From: Ardenticatena maritima | GTDB lineage: Bacteria; Chloroflexota; Anaerolineae; Ardenticatenales; Ardenticatenaceae | DNA: 64,000 nucleotides | Direction: 5' to 3' | Assembly (NCBI RefSeq): GCF_001306175.1 | Contig: NZ_LGKN01000005.1 | Coordinates: forward strand, 248,001-312,000 | Part shown: positions 1 through 9,425 of the stretch, in pieces | How the letters are laid out: every line of letters begins with the position of its first letter | Numbering within the stretch: position 1 is the first letter of the stretch | Translations under genes and position numbers: made by a program | Notes under the pieces: model-generated | The model's input: the letters and a program-made list of their open reading frames with translations, nothing else | Told to the model about the DNA's origin: nothing | Database searches by the model: none

Positions 1-43
1 TTGACAACCAATGAACCAAGTCTCGACAGGAGGGAAAGAGACG

Positions 44-1387
44 ATGAAACGCCGAACATTGTTGTTGACACTTATTACGTTGTTGCTGGCGGCTATGGCA
101 TTGGCTGCCTGTGGCGGCGGCGAAGAAACCCCGCCTGCAACCGAAGAACCCGCCGCTGAACAACCCGCGGAACCCACACCGACGGAAGAAGCGGCTATGG
201 AAGAACCCACCGCTGAACCCGAACCGACGGCGACCGAAGAAGCCGCGGCTGAGGGTGAAGGCGAAATGGGTCCTCAGCTGGTCATCTGGGCGGACGAAAA
301 CCGCGCCCCTGTGATGCAAGAACTGGCTGAACAATTCAAGGAACAGTATGGCGTCGAGCTGGTTGTGCAGCAGGTCGGTTTCGGCGACATTCGCGAACAG
401 TTCAAGGTCGCCGGTCCGGCTGGCGAAGGGCCTGACATTATCATCGGCGCCCACGACTGGCTGGGTGAATTGGTAGTGAACGGTCTGGTGGCGCCCGTTG
501 ACCTGGGCGACAAGCGCGACAAGTTCCTGGATGCCGCGGTGCAAGCCTTCACCTACGACGGCGAGCTCTACGGCATGCCCTACCTGACCGAAAACCTTGC
601 CTTCTTCTACAACCCCGACCTGGTGCCCGAAGCGCCGCAGACGTGGAGCGAAGTGCGCGAAATCGCCGCGCAGCTGGAAGCCGAAGGCAAGGTGAAGCAA
701 GGCTACGTCCTGCAACCGGGTGACGCCTACCACTTCTACCCGATCATGACGGCGTTCGGCGGCTACGTCTTCGGCCGCGACGAAAACGGTTCGTACAACC
801 CCGAAGACCTGGGCATTGACAGCGAAGGCACGATCGCCGCGGCGAAGTGGCTCGACCAAATGGTCAAGGAAGGCCACCTGAGCCCGGACGTGGACTGGGA
901 CACGATGCACGCCATGTTTGAAAACGGCGAAGCCGCGATGTTCCTCACCGGTCCGTGGGCGCTCAACCGTATCCGCGAATCGGGTGTGAACTACGCCATC
1001 GCGCCCATTCCGGATGAAACGAGCGAAGGCAAGCCGTTCCTGGGCGTGCACGGCTTCATGGTCAGCGCGTTCAGCAAAGACCCGCTCCTGGCGCAAGCCT
1101 TCTTGACCGAATTCGTGGCGACCGACGAAGTGATGCAGAAACTCTTTGATGCAGACCCGCGCCCGTCGGCCTACCTGCCGGTGCGTGAAGCCACCGACGA
1201 CCCCGACATCGCCGCGTTCGGCGTGGCCGGTCAGAACGCTGACCCGATGCCCGCCATTCCTGAAATGGCGTCGGTGTGGGAAGCGTGGGGCAACGCGATT
1301 ACGCTGGTCTTCCAGCAGCAAGAAGATCCGGAGGTTGCGTTCAAGAACGCCGCCGAGCAAATTCGCGCGGCTATCAGCGGCCAATAA
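44..1387 (+). CDS. Sugar ABC transporter substrate-binding lipoprotein (MalE-like)
   Basis: Extracellular solute-binding protein of family 1, likely for maltose or maltodextrin, delivering sugar to the permeases encoded directly downstream. The N-terminus is a lipoprotein signal (MKRR, hydrophobic core, lipobox LAAC with Cys23), followed by a Pro/Glu/Thr-rich linker to about residue 78 that would tether the binding domain to the membrane. The mature part opens with an LVIWAD strand and continues with the typical two-lobe binding-protein sequence. I chose ATG 44 because AGGAGGG (28-34) sits 9 nt upstream; an in-frame ATG at 11 would add residues before the signal peptide. 447 aa is normal for the family once the linker is allowed for. 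Family assignment is firm; maltodextrin specificity is inferred from the MalF/MalG-type neighbours. Confidence 0.93.
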   Translation: MKRRTLLLTLITLLLAAMALAACGGGEETPPATEEPAAEQPAEPTPTEEAAMEEPTAEPEPTATEEAAAEGEGEMGPQLVIWADENRAPVMQELAEQFKEQYGVELVVQQVGFGDIREQFKVAGPAGEGPDIIIGAHDWLGELVVNGLVAPVDLGDKRDKFLDAAVQAFTYDGELYGMPYLTENLAFFYNPDLVPEAPQTWSEVREIAAQLEAEGKVKQGYVLQPGDAYHFYPIMTAFGGYVFGRDENGSYNPEDLGIDSEGTIAAAKWLDQMVKEGHLSPDVDWDTMHAMFENGEAAMFLTGPWALNRIRESGVNYAIAPIPDETSEGKPFLGVHGFMVSAFSKDPLLAQAFLTEFVATDEVMQKLFDADPRPSAYLPVREATDDPDIAAFGVAGQNADPMPAIPEMASVWEAWGNAITLVFQQQEDPEVAFKNAAEQIRAAISGQ

Positions 1388-1414
1388 GCAGAAGCATACA
1401 CGGAGCGTCGCGCC

Positions 1415-3022
1415 ATGACTCGCGCAACGACTGGTGGGGGGGCTTCCCGCCCCTCCACCTCCCTCAAACTATCCGATATCGCTCTTCGTCTCATTGGGTT
1501 GGCGTTCATTGACGCTGTGGCGGTCTGGCTTCTGACACAAATGATCGCCGACGGCGTCTGGATTTTGGTCACCCTGTTGCTCATCATCACGATTGGCGTC
1601 AACGTCATTTTCTTGCGCCCAGAACTCTACCCCCTGCGCTGGATGTCACCCGGCCTGGCGCTCATGCTCTTGATGGTCGTCTATCCGCTGGTCTTCACGG
1701 TTTACACCGCCTTCACCAACTACAGCGACGGCCACTTGCTGACCAAACAGCAAGCGATTGAGCGCATTACCACCGGCTTGCAGAACATGTACGTGCCGGA
1801 AGGGGGCGTCACGTACTCCTGGGTGGCTTTCCAGGCCGAAGATGGCACCTATGCGCTCTGGTTGACCGACAAAGAAGGCAACCACTACTTCGCCAGACCG
1901 GGAGAACCGATTGAACCGGCAACCGCCGGGGAGGGCATTTTCGGACCACCCGACGAAAACGGGGTTCCAACCACGATTGAAGGCTACACCCGCCTCAACC
2001 GCATTCAAGCGGCGACGAACCGCGACTTGCCCAACATTCAGTTTGGCGTTCCACCCGATGCCGTGCAGATTCGCACCCCCAGCGAAGCGGCCATTCTTCA
2101 GCCGCGATATGTGTACGATGAAGAGTTAGACGCCATCATTGACCAGAAAGAAGGCAAGATTTACTACGCCGATGATGAAGTGGGCTTCTTTGTGAGTGAA
2201 GACGGCGACACGCTCAACCCAGGCTACATTGTCGTTGTCGGCTGGAAAAACTTCGACCGCCTGTTCAACAGCCCGGCCATCCGTGGGCCTGTGCTGCGTG
2301 TCTTCATCTGGACGGTGGTTTTTGCCGCCGCCAGTGTGCTGACAACGTTCGCCCTGGGGCTTTTCATCGCCCTGCTCTACAACGACCCCACCATGCGCGG
2401 GCGCAAAATCATTCGCTCGTTCCTCATCATTCCGTACGCCATTCCCGCCTTCATCAGCATTCTCGTCTGGCGTGGGATGATGAACCCGCAGTTTGGTGTG
2501 CTCAACCGCGCCTTGCTGGACCTCTTCGGCTATTCGCCGCCCTGGTTCTCAGACCCCATGTGGGCACGCCTGGGCGTCATTCTGGTCAACTTGTGGCTGG
2601 GCTTCCCCTACATGATGCTGGTTTGTAGTGGGGCATTGCAAGCCATTCCCAGCGACATTTACGAAGCCGCCGAGATTGACGGCGCAAACATGTGGCAACG
2701 CTTCCGCCACATCACTTTGCCCTTGTTGCTCGTCTCGGTCGGTCCGTTGTTGATTTCCTCGTTCGCGTTCAACTTCAACAACTTCAACATCATCTATCTG
2801 TTCAACCGTGGGAACCCGCCCATGAGCGGCACCCCAACACCGGTTGGGCACACCGATATCCTGGTGACATACGTCTACCGGTTGGCTTTTGCAAGCGGTG
2901 GCGGAAAGGATTACGGCTACGCGTCGGCGATTACCATCATCATCTTCCTGATTGTCGCGAGCATTACGTTCTTCCAATTCCGCTACACGCGCATGTGGGA
3001 GGAGGTTTCCGAAAATGTCTGA
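1415..3022 (+). CDS. malF: Sugar ABC transporter permease, MalF type
   Basis: Inner-membrane permease subunit pairing with the MalG-like protein. Several hydrophobic helices lie in the first 100 residues, followed by a large hydrophilic insert (roughly residues 100-285) between membrane segments. That insert is the hallmark of MalF, whose P2 loop contacts the binding protein. The cytoplasmic EAA coupling loop is visible as EAAEIDGANMWQRFRHITLP (ATPase docking site). The length of 535 aa fits MalF. It lies 27 nt after the binding-protein gene, and its end overlaps the next permease by 8 bp, so the three genes are one operon. No ATPase gene follows. Confidence 0.92.
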   Translation: MTRATTGGGASRPSTSLKLSDIALRLIGLAFIDAVAVWLLTQMIADGVWILVTLLLIITIGVNVIFLRPELYPLRWMSPGLALMLLMVVYPLVFTVYTAFTNYSDGHLLTKQQAIERITTGLQNMYVPEGGVTYSWVAFQAEDGTYALWLTDKEGNHYFARPGEPIEPATAGEGIFGPPDENGVPTTIEGYTRLNRIQAATNRDLPNIQFGVPPDAVQIRTPSEAAILQPRYVYDEELDAIIDQKEGKIYYADDEVGFFVSEDGDTLNPGYIVVVGWKNFDRLFNSPAIRGPVLRVFIWTVVFAAASVLTTFALGLFIALLYNDPTMRGRKIIRSFLIIPYAIPAFISILVWRGMMNPQFGVLNRALLDLFGYSPPWFSDPMWARLGVILVNLWLGFPYMMLVCSGALQAIPSDIYEAAEIDGANMWQRFRHITLPLLLVSVGPLLISSFAFNFNNFNIIYLFNRGNPPMSGTPTPVGHTDILVTYVYRLAFASGGGKDYGYASAITIIIFLIVASITFFQFRYTRMWEEVSENV

Positions 3023-3905
3023 GCGCTCTTTGACCGCCATCCGCCACTCGAAAGCACGCCAACAGCAATTGCTGCGCGTGGTGCGCTGGGTTTTGACAGT
3101 GGTTCTCATTTTCTACGCCATCTTCCCGGCGGTATGGGTGCTTTCGGCATCACTCGACCCGCGCAACTCGTTGGCGCAACAAGCGTTGATTCCTCCCAAC
3201 GCATCGCTTGAAAACTACCGGGCGCTGTTCAACAACCCTGTTCAGCCCTTTGGGCGCTGGATGCTCAATTCGATCAAGATTTCAACCATCACGTCCATTC
3301 TGGCAGTGATGATTAGCGCCCTGGCGGCGTATGCGTTTTCGCGCTTCCGCTTTGCCGGGCGTCGCAACTTGTTGTTGACCATTCTGCTCATTCAGGTATT
3401 CCCCAACTTCCTCGCCATGGTTGCCATCTTTTTGCTCTTGCAACAATTGGGGACCTACATTCCATGGCTTGGGTTGGGCACACATGGGGGGCTCATTCTG
3501 GCCTACCTTGGGGGCGCTTTGGGTATCAACACCTGGTTGATGAAGGGGTTTTTCGACTCCATCCCGCGCGACCTGGACGAATCGGCGAAGATTGACGGTG
3601 CAAGCGATTGGCAGATTTTCTCGCGCATCATCTTCCCACTGGTGCGCCCCATCCTTGCCGTGGTGGGCATTCTCACGTTCATCGGCACCTATTCGGACTA
3701 CATTCTTGCCAGCATTCTGCTGAAAGACCGTGATTCGCTGACGCTCGCCGTGGGGTTGTTCCAGTTGATTGATGGGCAGTATTCCCAGAAATGGGGGCTT
3801 TTCGCCGCAGGGGCGATTCTTGGCGCAGTGCCGATCGTCATCGTCTATCTGCTCTTGCAGGATTACATCGTGGGCGGATTGACGCAAGGCGCTGTGAAGG
3901 GATAA
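3015..3905 (+). CDS. malG: Sugar ABC transporter permease, MalG type
   Basis: Second permease subunit of the maltose-type importer, with about six membrane segments. Its EAA loop reads ESAKIDGASDWQIFSRIIFP. I chose ATG 3015, which overlaps the stop of malF by 8 bp and has GGAGG at 3001-3005 about 9 nt upstream; an in-frame start at 2952 lies deep inside malF and is rejected. 296 aa matches MalG. The gene is last in the operon and is followed by a strong hairpin terminator. The missing ATPase implies a shared MsmK/MalK-type ATPase encoded elsewhere. Confidence 0.92.
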   Translation: MSERSLTAIRHSKARQQQLLRVVRWVLTVVLIFYAIFPAVWVLSASLDPRNSLAQQALIPPNASLENYRALFNNPVQPFGRWMLNSIKISTITSILAVMISALAAYAFSRFRFAGRRNLLLTILLIQVFPNFLAMVAIFLLLQQLGTYIPWLGLGTHGGLILAYLGGALGINTWLMKGFFDSIPRDLDESAKIDGASDWQIFSRIIFPLVRPILAVVGILTFIGTYSDYILASILLKDRDSLTLAVGLFQLIDGQYSQKWGLFAAGAILGAVPIVIVYLLLQDYIVGGLTQGAVKG

Positions 3906-3935
3906 GCCCCACAACAGCACCACGAGACACAAACA

Positions 3936-3966
3936 GAACCGGGCTACGCGCCCGGTTCTTTTGTTG
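3936..3966. terminator. Rho-independent terminator between malG and the convergent hydrolase
   Basis: Perfect 9-bp stem GAACCGGGC/GCCCGGTTC with a 5-nt loop, followed on the plus strand by TTTTGTTGT. It ends the sugar transporter operon. The stop codon of the convergent minus-strand hydrolase (3944-3946) lies inside the hairpin. Confidence 0.88.
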
Positions 3967-4873
3967 TGCTGGACATTGACGCGGAAGACGCCAGCCCCAT
4001 AGCCTCTTGAAGCCACTGCGCCATACGCTCCCAAACAAGGCGGCAGGCCGGATTGAGCACGATACCCACATGCGCCGGCACATAGCCCAATCCCCACGAT
4101 TCATCAATCACCCACTGCTCATATGGACCGCCCCAATGTCGCCACATGGCGCGCGCATTGTCGGGCGTGCAGAGAAAGCGGTCGCGCGCGCCGATGACGT
4201 TCAGCATGGGCTGGCGCGCTCTGGCAATCGCCGCCAGGTAGTCGCGCCCATCCAGCGTCCGCCAGACGCCGTGGCGCGTCCAGTGACAGAGTTGACGATA
4301 GTAGGTACGCGCCTCGTCATCCGTTCCCTGGCGGAAACGGCGCGCCGGCGCTACGCCGAAAAGGTAGGTGAGGGCTGTTGTGGCTTCCATCGCCAGGCGC
4401 TTGCGCCACCACAACACGCGCGACTGTTCCCATTGCCGCGCCCACAAGTTGGCGGCAAACGCCGCCAGCGCACGCACCGGTGTATCGGGGTGAAACCCAA
4501 GATAGCCGGCGGCGACATGCCCAAAGAGCGAATGCCCCACCAGCGCCAGCGGCAATTCGCCCCATTCGCGCTGCATGAACTCGACAAGCGCGGGGGTATC
4601 GCCAAACACCAGGTCATCGTATGACCAATCCACGCGCCGCGAGGCGTGCGGCAGGCTTGCGCCACGCCCGCGCAAATCCACGTTGAGCACCACAAACCCC
4701 GCTTGGGCGAGCGTGCTGGCGACGCCTTGCCCTGGCGGGTGGTCCATAGAGGTGCGGTTCAACATCATGGCATGCCCCACCACCAACGCGCCCATCGGCG
4801 ACGGCGGCACAATGAGGTCGGCTTCCAGTCGCCAGCCGTCCGCGGTGGGAATATGCACGATTGAACGCTGCAT
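3944..4873 (-). CDS. Alpha/beta hydrolase
   Basis: Predicted cytoplasmic serine hydrolase of the alpha/beta fold. The nucleophile elbow is GHSLFGH (Ser in GxSxxG spacing rather than strict GxSxG). An oxyanion-type segment (VVGHAMMLNR) and an early strand with VDLRGRGAS are present, and a C-terminal His in YVPAHVGI could complete the triad. The preferred start is ATG 4873 (AAGGTG nearby), where strand 1 begins; an in-frame TTG at 4939 would add 22 residues and has no Shine-Dalgarno. It follows acpS on the same strand and may be co-transcribed with it. Substrate unknown; esterase, thioesterase or peptidase are all possible. Confidence 0.8.
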   Translation of the reverse strand: MQRSIVHIPTADGWRLEADLIVPPSPMGALVVGHAMMLNRTSMDHPPGQGVASTLAQAGFVVLNVDLRGRGASLPHASRRVDWSYDDLVFGDTPALVEFMQREWGELPLALVGHSLFGHVAAGYLGFHPDTPVRALAAFAANLWARQWEQSRVLWWRKRLAMEATTALTYLFGVAPARRFRQGTDDEARTYYRQLCHWTRHGVWRTLDGRDYLAAIARARQPMLNVIGARDRFLCTPDNARAMWRHWGGPYEQWVIDESWGLGYVPAHVGIVLNPACRLVWERMAQWLQEAMGLASSASMSSTTKEPGA

Positions 4874-4954
4874 GAGAAACACCTTCGGCGGTTCGTTTGC
4901 TTCTTTCGGCACGCCCGACGGCGTTGCGCCGCCCGCCAAGATGACGGTACGGCT

Positions 4955-5320
4955 CTACCCCAACGCGACGACGAAGGCGACAGCGTAGGTCTCGGTGTGG
5001 GAGATGCTGAGGGACCAGGTATGCAAGCCCAGTTGCGCGGCACGGTGCGCCGCCTGCCCATGCAAGAGCACGTGCGGCGCACCGCGTTCATCATTCAACA
5101 CTTCGATTTCTTTCCAGGCGACATCGCCGATACCACACCCCAGCGCCTTGGCGACGGCCTCTTTAGCCGCCCAGCGCCCGGCGATGCTCACCAGTTTGTG
5201 CCCACAGGCGGCGCGTTCGCGCTCCGTGAGGAAGCGATTGAGGAAGCGCTCGCCAAAACGCGCTACCGCCGCTTCCAGCCGGTGCACTTCCACGATATCC
5301 ACCCCTGTGGCCAGTGGCAT
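4955..5320 (-). CDS. acpS: Holo-[acyl-carrier-protein] synthase
   Basis: Transfers 4'-phosphopantetheine from CoA to apo-ACP in fatty acid synthesis; cytoplasmic, acting as a trimer in known members. The N-terminal GVDIVEVHRLE carries the Mg-binding Asp, FLTERER follows, and WAAKEAVAKALG holds the second signature with the catalytic Glu and Lys. 121 aa is the usual length. It starts 5 nt after the upstream M16 gene ends, so it is probably translated from the same message as the peptidase pair. Confidence 0.95.
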   Translation of the reverse strand: MPLATGVDIVEVHRLEAAVARFGERFLNRFLTERERAACGHKLVSIAGRWAAKEAVAKALGCGIGDVAWKEIEVLNDERGAPHVLLHGQAAHRAAQLGLHTWSLSISHTETYAVAFVVALG

Positions 5321-5325
5321 AAGCC

Positions 5326-6651
5326 TTACTCCGCAGGTGAACGCGGGCCGGCGATTGAGAGCACATGGCGACCATGCGCCAGATACGTCTGCACCACCCG
5401 CTGGACATCCTCAGCCTCGACACGCCAGATGCGTTCCGGCAAGCGTTGCAGGTAATCCAGCCCCAGGTCGTAATAGACCATGTTTTTGATAGCGCCCGCC
5501 ATGCCTTCGTTGGTTTCCAATTGCAAGGGCAAAGCGCCAATCAGGTAGAGTTTGTTGTCGGTCAATTCATCTTCGGGAACACGCTCATCCGCCATGCGGC
5601 GAATTTCGGCCAGCGTCGTTTCCACCGCCAGTTGCACATTTTCCGGCGCAACGCCCGCCACCGCCATCCACGGGGCTTTGATGGGGGCTTTGGCACGCCC
5701 TAGCGAACTGTAAGCGTAGTAGGCAAGCCCTTTTTCATCCCGCACGCTTTCGCCCAGGCGTCCCATCAGCCCAAAGACACCCAAAATGCTGTTGGCAACC
5801 TGCGCCGGCACATAATCGGGGTCGTTGGCGGACAACGCAGGCACGCCCAGCACAAAATCGCTTTGGGCTTTGCCCGGCACTTCGGTGAAATGTTCAACCG
5901 CTTGCTCCGGCAACGGGTGCGCGTCCGGCAAGGGGGCGCGCTGACGGTGCGGGCGGTTTTCCCAATCGCCAAACACATCTTCCAGCAGGTCGAGCGCTTG
6001 TTGCGCGGGCATAGCCCCCGACAGGACGATGATGCCGTCGCGCGGTTCGTAGTGCGTTTCAAAAAAGGCTTCGACGTCGGCGCGGGTGATGGGTTCAACC
6101 GTTTCCAGGTAGCCGGATGAGGGCCAGTGGTAGGCGTGCGTCTCAGGATAGGCGAGTTTGTAGAACGCCAGAGACGCCATTGAACGCGGGTCGTGTTCCC
6201 GTTCGCGCAACGCCGTCAACACGCGGTCTTTGACACGCGCGAACTGGTCTTCGGGGAAGGTGGGCGCACGCAACATTTCCGACGCCAGCCGCAACAAGTC
6301 GGGCATATCTTCGGCGAGCGATTTGATGCTCAGCGAGGTCGAGAGCACGCCGCCGGAAAAGGCCAACGAGGCGCTGCGGCTTTCAATCATCTCGTTGATG
6401 GCGTCGTAGTCGTGGTCGCGTGTGCCGCGCGAGAGCAACGCCGCCACGAGGTTGTTCACCCCTTTTTGGGCGGGGGGTTCATCGTGCGAGCCGACGGCAA
6501 ACGAAGCGGTGACATAGACCGCCGGGCTGACAAAGTTTTCCCACGCCAGCAGGCGCAAGCCGTTGGCGAGCGTGCGCGTGGCGATTGTCTCCGGTCCGGG
6601 CAACGTCGAGGGGTCAAGCGGTAGCGTTTCGTGAGATGTCGTCGAACTCAT
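5326..6651 (-). CDS. M16 family peptidase-like protein, non-catalytic partner subunit
   Basis: Pitrilysin-fold protein of the M16B group that lacks the zinc motif: where HxxEH is expected, the sequence reads GVNNLVAALLSRGTRDHDY. In known heterodimeric M16B enzymes such a subunit pairs with an active one and supplies the Arg/Tyr-containing C-terminal half (here about residues 280-345). The start at 6651 overlaps the stop of the upstream active subunit in an ATGA (4 bp), indicating translational coupling and 1:1 production. 441 aa is normal. Homology and lack of the motif are visible in the sequence; the heterodimer is inferred from family knowledge and gene order. Confidence 0.9.
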   Translation of the reverse strand: MSSTTSHETLPLDPSTLPGPETIATRTLANGLRLLAWENFVSPAVYVTASFAVGSHDEPPAQKGVNNLVAALLSRGTRDHDYDAINEMIESRSASLAFSGGVLSTSLSIKSLAEDMPDLLRLASEMLRAPTFPEDQFARVKDRVLTALREREHDPRSMASLAFYKLAYPETHAYHWPSSGYLETVEPITRADVEAFFETHYEPRDGIIVLSGAMPAQQALDLLEDVFGDWENRPHRQRAPLPDAHPLPEQAVEHFTEVPGKAQSDFVLGVPALSANDPDYVPAQVANSILGVFGLMGRLGESVRDEKGLAYYAYSSLGRAKAPIKAPWMAVAGVAPENVQLAVETTLAEIRRMADERVPEDELTDNKLYLIGALPLQLETNEGMAGAIKNMVYYDLGLDYLQRLPERIWRVEAEDVQRVVQTYLAHGRHVLSIAGPRSPAE

Positions 6652-7937
6652 TGGGCGGCTCCTTCTTCGGGAATGTACCAACCAACCGTGCGTTGGCGGG
6701 GTGAGAGGTAGGTTTGCGCCACACGCTGGACATCCTCGCGTGTCACGCGGCTGAAACGGTCAATGAACGAGGTAAACCAGTCGGTATCGGCTATCGTGCT
6801 GGCAAACCCCAGCCAATACGCCTGGTTGGCGACGCTTTCCATGCTGAAAGCAAATTGGGCACGGGTTTGTTTGAGCGCTTTCTGGTATTCTTCTTCGGTA
6901 ATCCCTTCGGCGCGGACACGTTCCAATTCTTCAAACAGGCGATTTTCGACAACCTGCGGGTCGCTTGTGGGGAAAAGCGTCACGTGGAAGGTGTACAGGA
7001 ACGGGTCAATGGTTGGGATGAGCGACGAACTGACGCTGGCAACCAGGCCGCTATCCACCAGCGCGCGGTAGAGGCGTGAGGTGCGCGCGTTTGGCGCAGG
7101 ACCACGCAGGCTGAAACTTTCAGGACCACCCAGCACGGTGTCGAGCACCGCCAGCGCGAACCAATCATCGCTGGTAGCGGACGGCGCTTTGTAGGCGGCT
7201 TGCAGGTAGCGTGTGCTTCCAGGTCCATGCACGGTAATGCGGCGCTCGCCGTTTTGGGGTGGTTCGGTGAAGCGGACAGGCGGCACTTCGGGACCACGCG
7301 GCAAGCGCCCAAAGGTTTCGGCAATGCGGTCAATCATCTCGTTGGCGTTGAAATCGCCAATCGCCACAGCGATGGCGTTGTTGGGCGTGTAATAGGTGCG
7401 GTAATGCGCATACAAATCATCGCGCGTCATGGTGCGCAAGTCGCTTTCCCACCCAATCGTTTCGTGGTGGTAGGGGTGTACGAAAAACGCCACCGCCTGC
7501 ACCGCTTCCGAAAGGCGAAAAGAGGGGTAGTTTTCGTACATGTGGCGCTCGGAAAGAATAACGGTGCGCTCGGCTTCCACCTCTTCGGGCAAGAACGCCG
7601 AATTGACCATGCGGTCGGCTTCGATATCGAGCGCCAGTTGAATGTTGGGCGCCGGCAACACAGCATAATAGGCGGTGAAATCCAGCCACGTCATGGCGTT
7701 GAACATGCCGCCGTGGCGGGCAATCTCGCGGTCAATCGCGCCCTTGGGGAAGCGCTCCGTGCCTTTGAACATCATATGCTCCACCCAGTGCGAGATGCCC
7801 GTCTTACCCTGCACCTCGTTGCGGCTTCCCACGCCATACCAAACCCAAAACGTGGCAACCGGCGCGTGGTGGGTTTCCTTGACCAAGATACGCAACCCAT
7901 TTTCAAGGGTGGCGGTCTGAATCGTGTTCTCACTCAT
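6648..7937 (-). CDS. M16 family zinc peptidase, catalytic subunit
   Basis: Zinc metallopeptidase of the inverzincin type. The HxxEH motif is H50-W-V-E53-H54, with the third ligand Glu expected in the downstream EAERTVILSE segment. ATG 7937 is preferred over the in-frame ATG at 7952 because GAGGA lies about 9 nt upstream of it. 429 aa fits an M16B half-molecule that dimerises with the inactive subunit encoded next. No signal peptide, so it is probably cytoplasmic. Together with the separate M16 gene at 31882-33243, the window holds three members of this family. Confidence 0.93.
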   Translation of the reverse strand: MSENTIQTATLENGLRILVKETHHAPVATFWVWYGVGSRNEVQGKTGISHWVEHMMFKGTERFPKGAIDREIARHGGMFNAMTWLDFTAYYAVLPAPNIQLALDIEADRMVNSAFLPEEVEAERTVILSERHMYENYPSFRLSEAVQAVAFFVHPYHHETIGWESDLRTMTRDDLYAHYRTYYTPNNAIAVAIGDFNANEMIDRIAETFGRLPRGPEVPPVRFTEPPQNGERRITVHGPGSTRYLQAAYKAPSATSDDWFALAVLDTVLGGPESFSLRGPAPNARTSRLYRALVDSGLVASVSSSLIPTIDPFLYTFHVTLFPTSDPQVVENRLFEELERVRAEGITEEEYQKALKQTRAQFAFSMESVANQAYWLGFASTIADTDWFTSFIDRFSRVTREDVQRVAQTYLSPRQRTVGWYIPEEGAAQ

Positions 7938-7973
7938 GGTGTTTTTCCTCATGCGAAGTCATTTTCGGGGGAA

Positions 7974-8010
7974 CCGTGCGGGGCTATGCGGAACACATCG
8001 CCCCGCACGG
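7974..8010. repeat. Intergenic 11-bp inverted repeat downstream of ugd
   Basis: CCGTGCGGGGC and GCCCCGCACGG form a perfect 11-bp stem with a 15-nt loop, just past the ugd stop codon and upstream of the M16 operon. There is no T-tract on either strand, so it may be a factor-dependent terminator or processing hairpin rather than a canonical intrinsic terminator. Confidence 0.6.
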
Positions 8011-8017
8011 GTTTGAT

Positions 8018-9391
8018 TTACTCAGTCGGTGTGGTCGCCGGGGCGGGGCGGGTGTTGCTCGGACGTTCGTCGTGTTCCGTCTTGCGGCGACCGTTGTACC
8101 CACGCCCCATGCCGCGATAGACGAAGCCCAATTCAGCCATTTGCTCAGGCTCGTAAATGTTGCGCCCGTCCACAATAATCGGCTGGCGCATCAGCTCGCG
8201 AATGCGCTTCAAGTCCAGGTGCTTGAATTCGTTCCACTCGGTCAGGATGACAATGGCGTCGCACCCCTTGGCCAGTTCGTAGGGGTCGGCGGCTTGCTCC
8301 ATCCACGGGAGCGCCTTGCGCGCCGTCTCTTTGGCGACGGGGTCGTACCCCTTGACATACGCCCCTTCACGACGGCAGAGGTGCGCAATTTCCACCGAGG
8401 GGGCTTCGCGCATGTCGTCGGTGTTGGGCTTGAACGCCAACCCCAACAAGCCGATGGTCTTCCCGTTGAGATCGTCAAGCAGGTCGCGCAATTTTTGCAC
8501 CACCTCGCGGCGCTTGTCGCGGTTGATTTCCATCACCGCCCGCAGCAGCTGCGGATGACACCCATGCAACGCCGCCATGTGCGCCAGTGCCTTCACATCC
8601 TTGGGGAAGCAGGAGCCCCCGTAGCCGACGCCCGCATCCAGGAAGTGGTGGCCAATGCGCTTGTCGTACCCCATGCCAATGGCCACTTCCTTGACATCGG
8701 CGCCCAGTTTTTCGCAAATGCTGGCAATTTCGTTGATGAACGAAATGCGCGTCGCCAGAAACGCGTTGGACGCATACTTGATCATCTCCGCAGTGCGCAA
8801 ATCGGTCACCATGATGGGCGCACGCAGCGGCAGATAGAGCTGCGCCACCTGCTCGGCGGCTTCGCGGTCGGTTGAACCAAGCACCACGCGGTCGGGATTC
8901 AAAAAGTCTTGAATCGCGTTGCCTTCACGCAAAAATTCAGGATTACTGACCACCCAGAAAGGCACATCATTCTTCTTGTGGCGGTTGACAATATCCGCCA
9001 CCCAGTCGCCCGTCCCAACGGGAACGGTGCTTTTGTTCACAATGATGATGGGGTGGTCCATCACTTCGGCGATACTCTTGGCCGCCATTTCGACATATTT
9101 CAAGTCGGCTTCGCCATCCACCCCTTCGGGCGTGCCCACGGCAATGAAGACGATATCCGAATTGGGGATGGCTTCTTCGTAGGACGTGGTAAACGTCAGC
9201 CGCCCGGCTTGAATGTTGCGGCGCACCATCTCTTCCAAACCGGGCTCGTAAATGGGAATGATGCCCTGCTTCAAGCGTTCGATTTTTTCAGCATCAATAT
9301 CAAGGCAGATGACGCGGTTCCCCAGGTCGGCGAAACAGGTCCCCGTCACCAACCCGACATATCCAGTTCCAATAACGGCAATGCGCTTCAT
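8018..9391 (-). CDS. ugd: UDP-glucose 6-dehydrogenase
   Basis: Oxidises UDP-glucose to UDP-glucuronate with two NAD+, supplying uronic-acid sugar for envelope polysaccharide or glycolipid. The Rossmann motif [10 protein letters not shown] starts at residue 8; the catalytic Cys261 sits in YGGSCFPKD; the central segment [13 protein letters not shown] and the C-terminal nucleotide-binding part ([16 protein letters not shown]) are intact. AGGAGTG precedes ATG 9391. The 457 aa length is typical, with a short Arg/Thr-rich tail. Its neighbours on the same strand are a FAD oxidoreductase and a UPF0104 membrane protein, suggesting a cell-surface glycan module. Confidence 0.95.
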   Translation of the reverse strand: MKRIAVIGTGYVGLVTGTCFADLGNRVICLDIDAEKIERLKQGIIPIYEPGLEEMVRRNIQAGRLTFTTSYEEAIPNSDIVFIAVGTPEGVDGEADLKYVEMAAKSIAEVMDHPIIIVNKSTVPVGTGDWVADIVNRHKKNDVPFWVVSNPEFLREGNAIQDFLNPDRVVLGSTDREAAEQVAQLYLPLRAPIMVTDLRTAEMIKYASNAFLATRISFINEIASICEKLGADVKEVAIGMGYDKRIGHHFLDAGVGYGGSCFPKDVKALAHMAALHGCHPQLLRAVMEINRDKRREVVQKLRDLLDDLNGKTIGLLGLAFKPNTDDMREAPSVEIAHLCRREGAYVKGYDPVAKETARKALPWMEQAADPYELAKGCDAIVILTEWNEFKHLDLKRIRELMRQPIIVDGRNIYEPEQMAELGFVYRGMGRGYNGRRKTEHDERPSNTRPAPATTPTE

Positions 9392-9425
9392 GGCTTCACT
9401 CCTTTTGCAACTGATTCATCACGGC

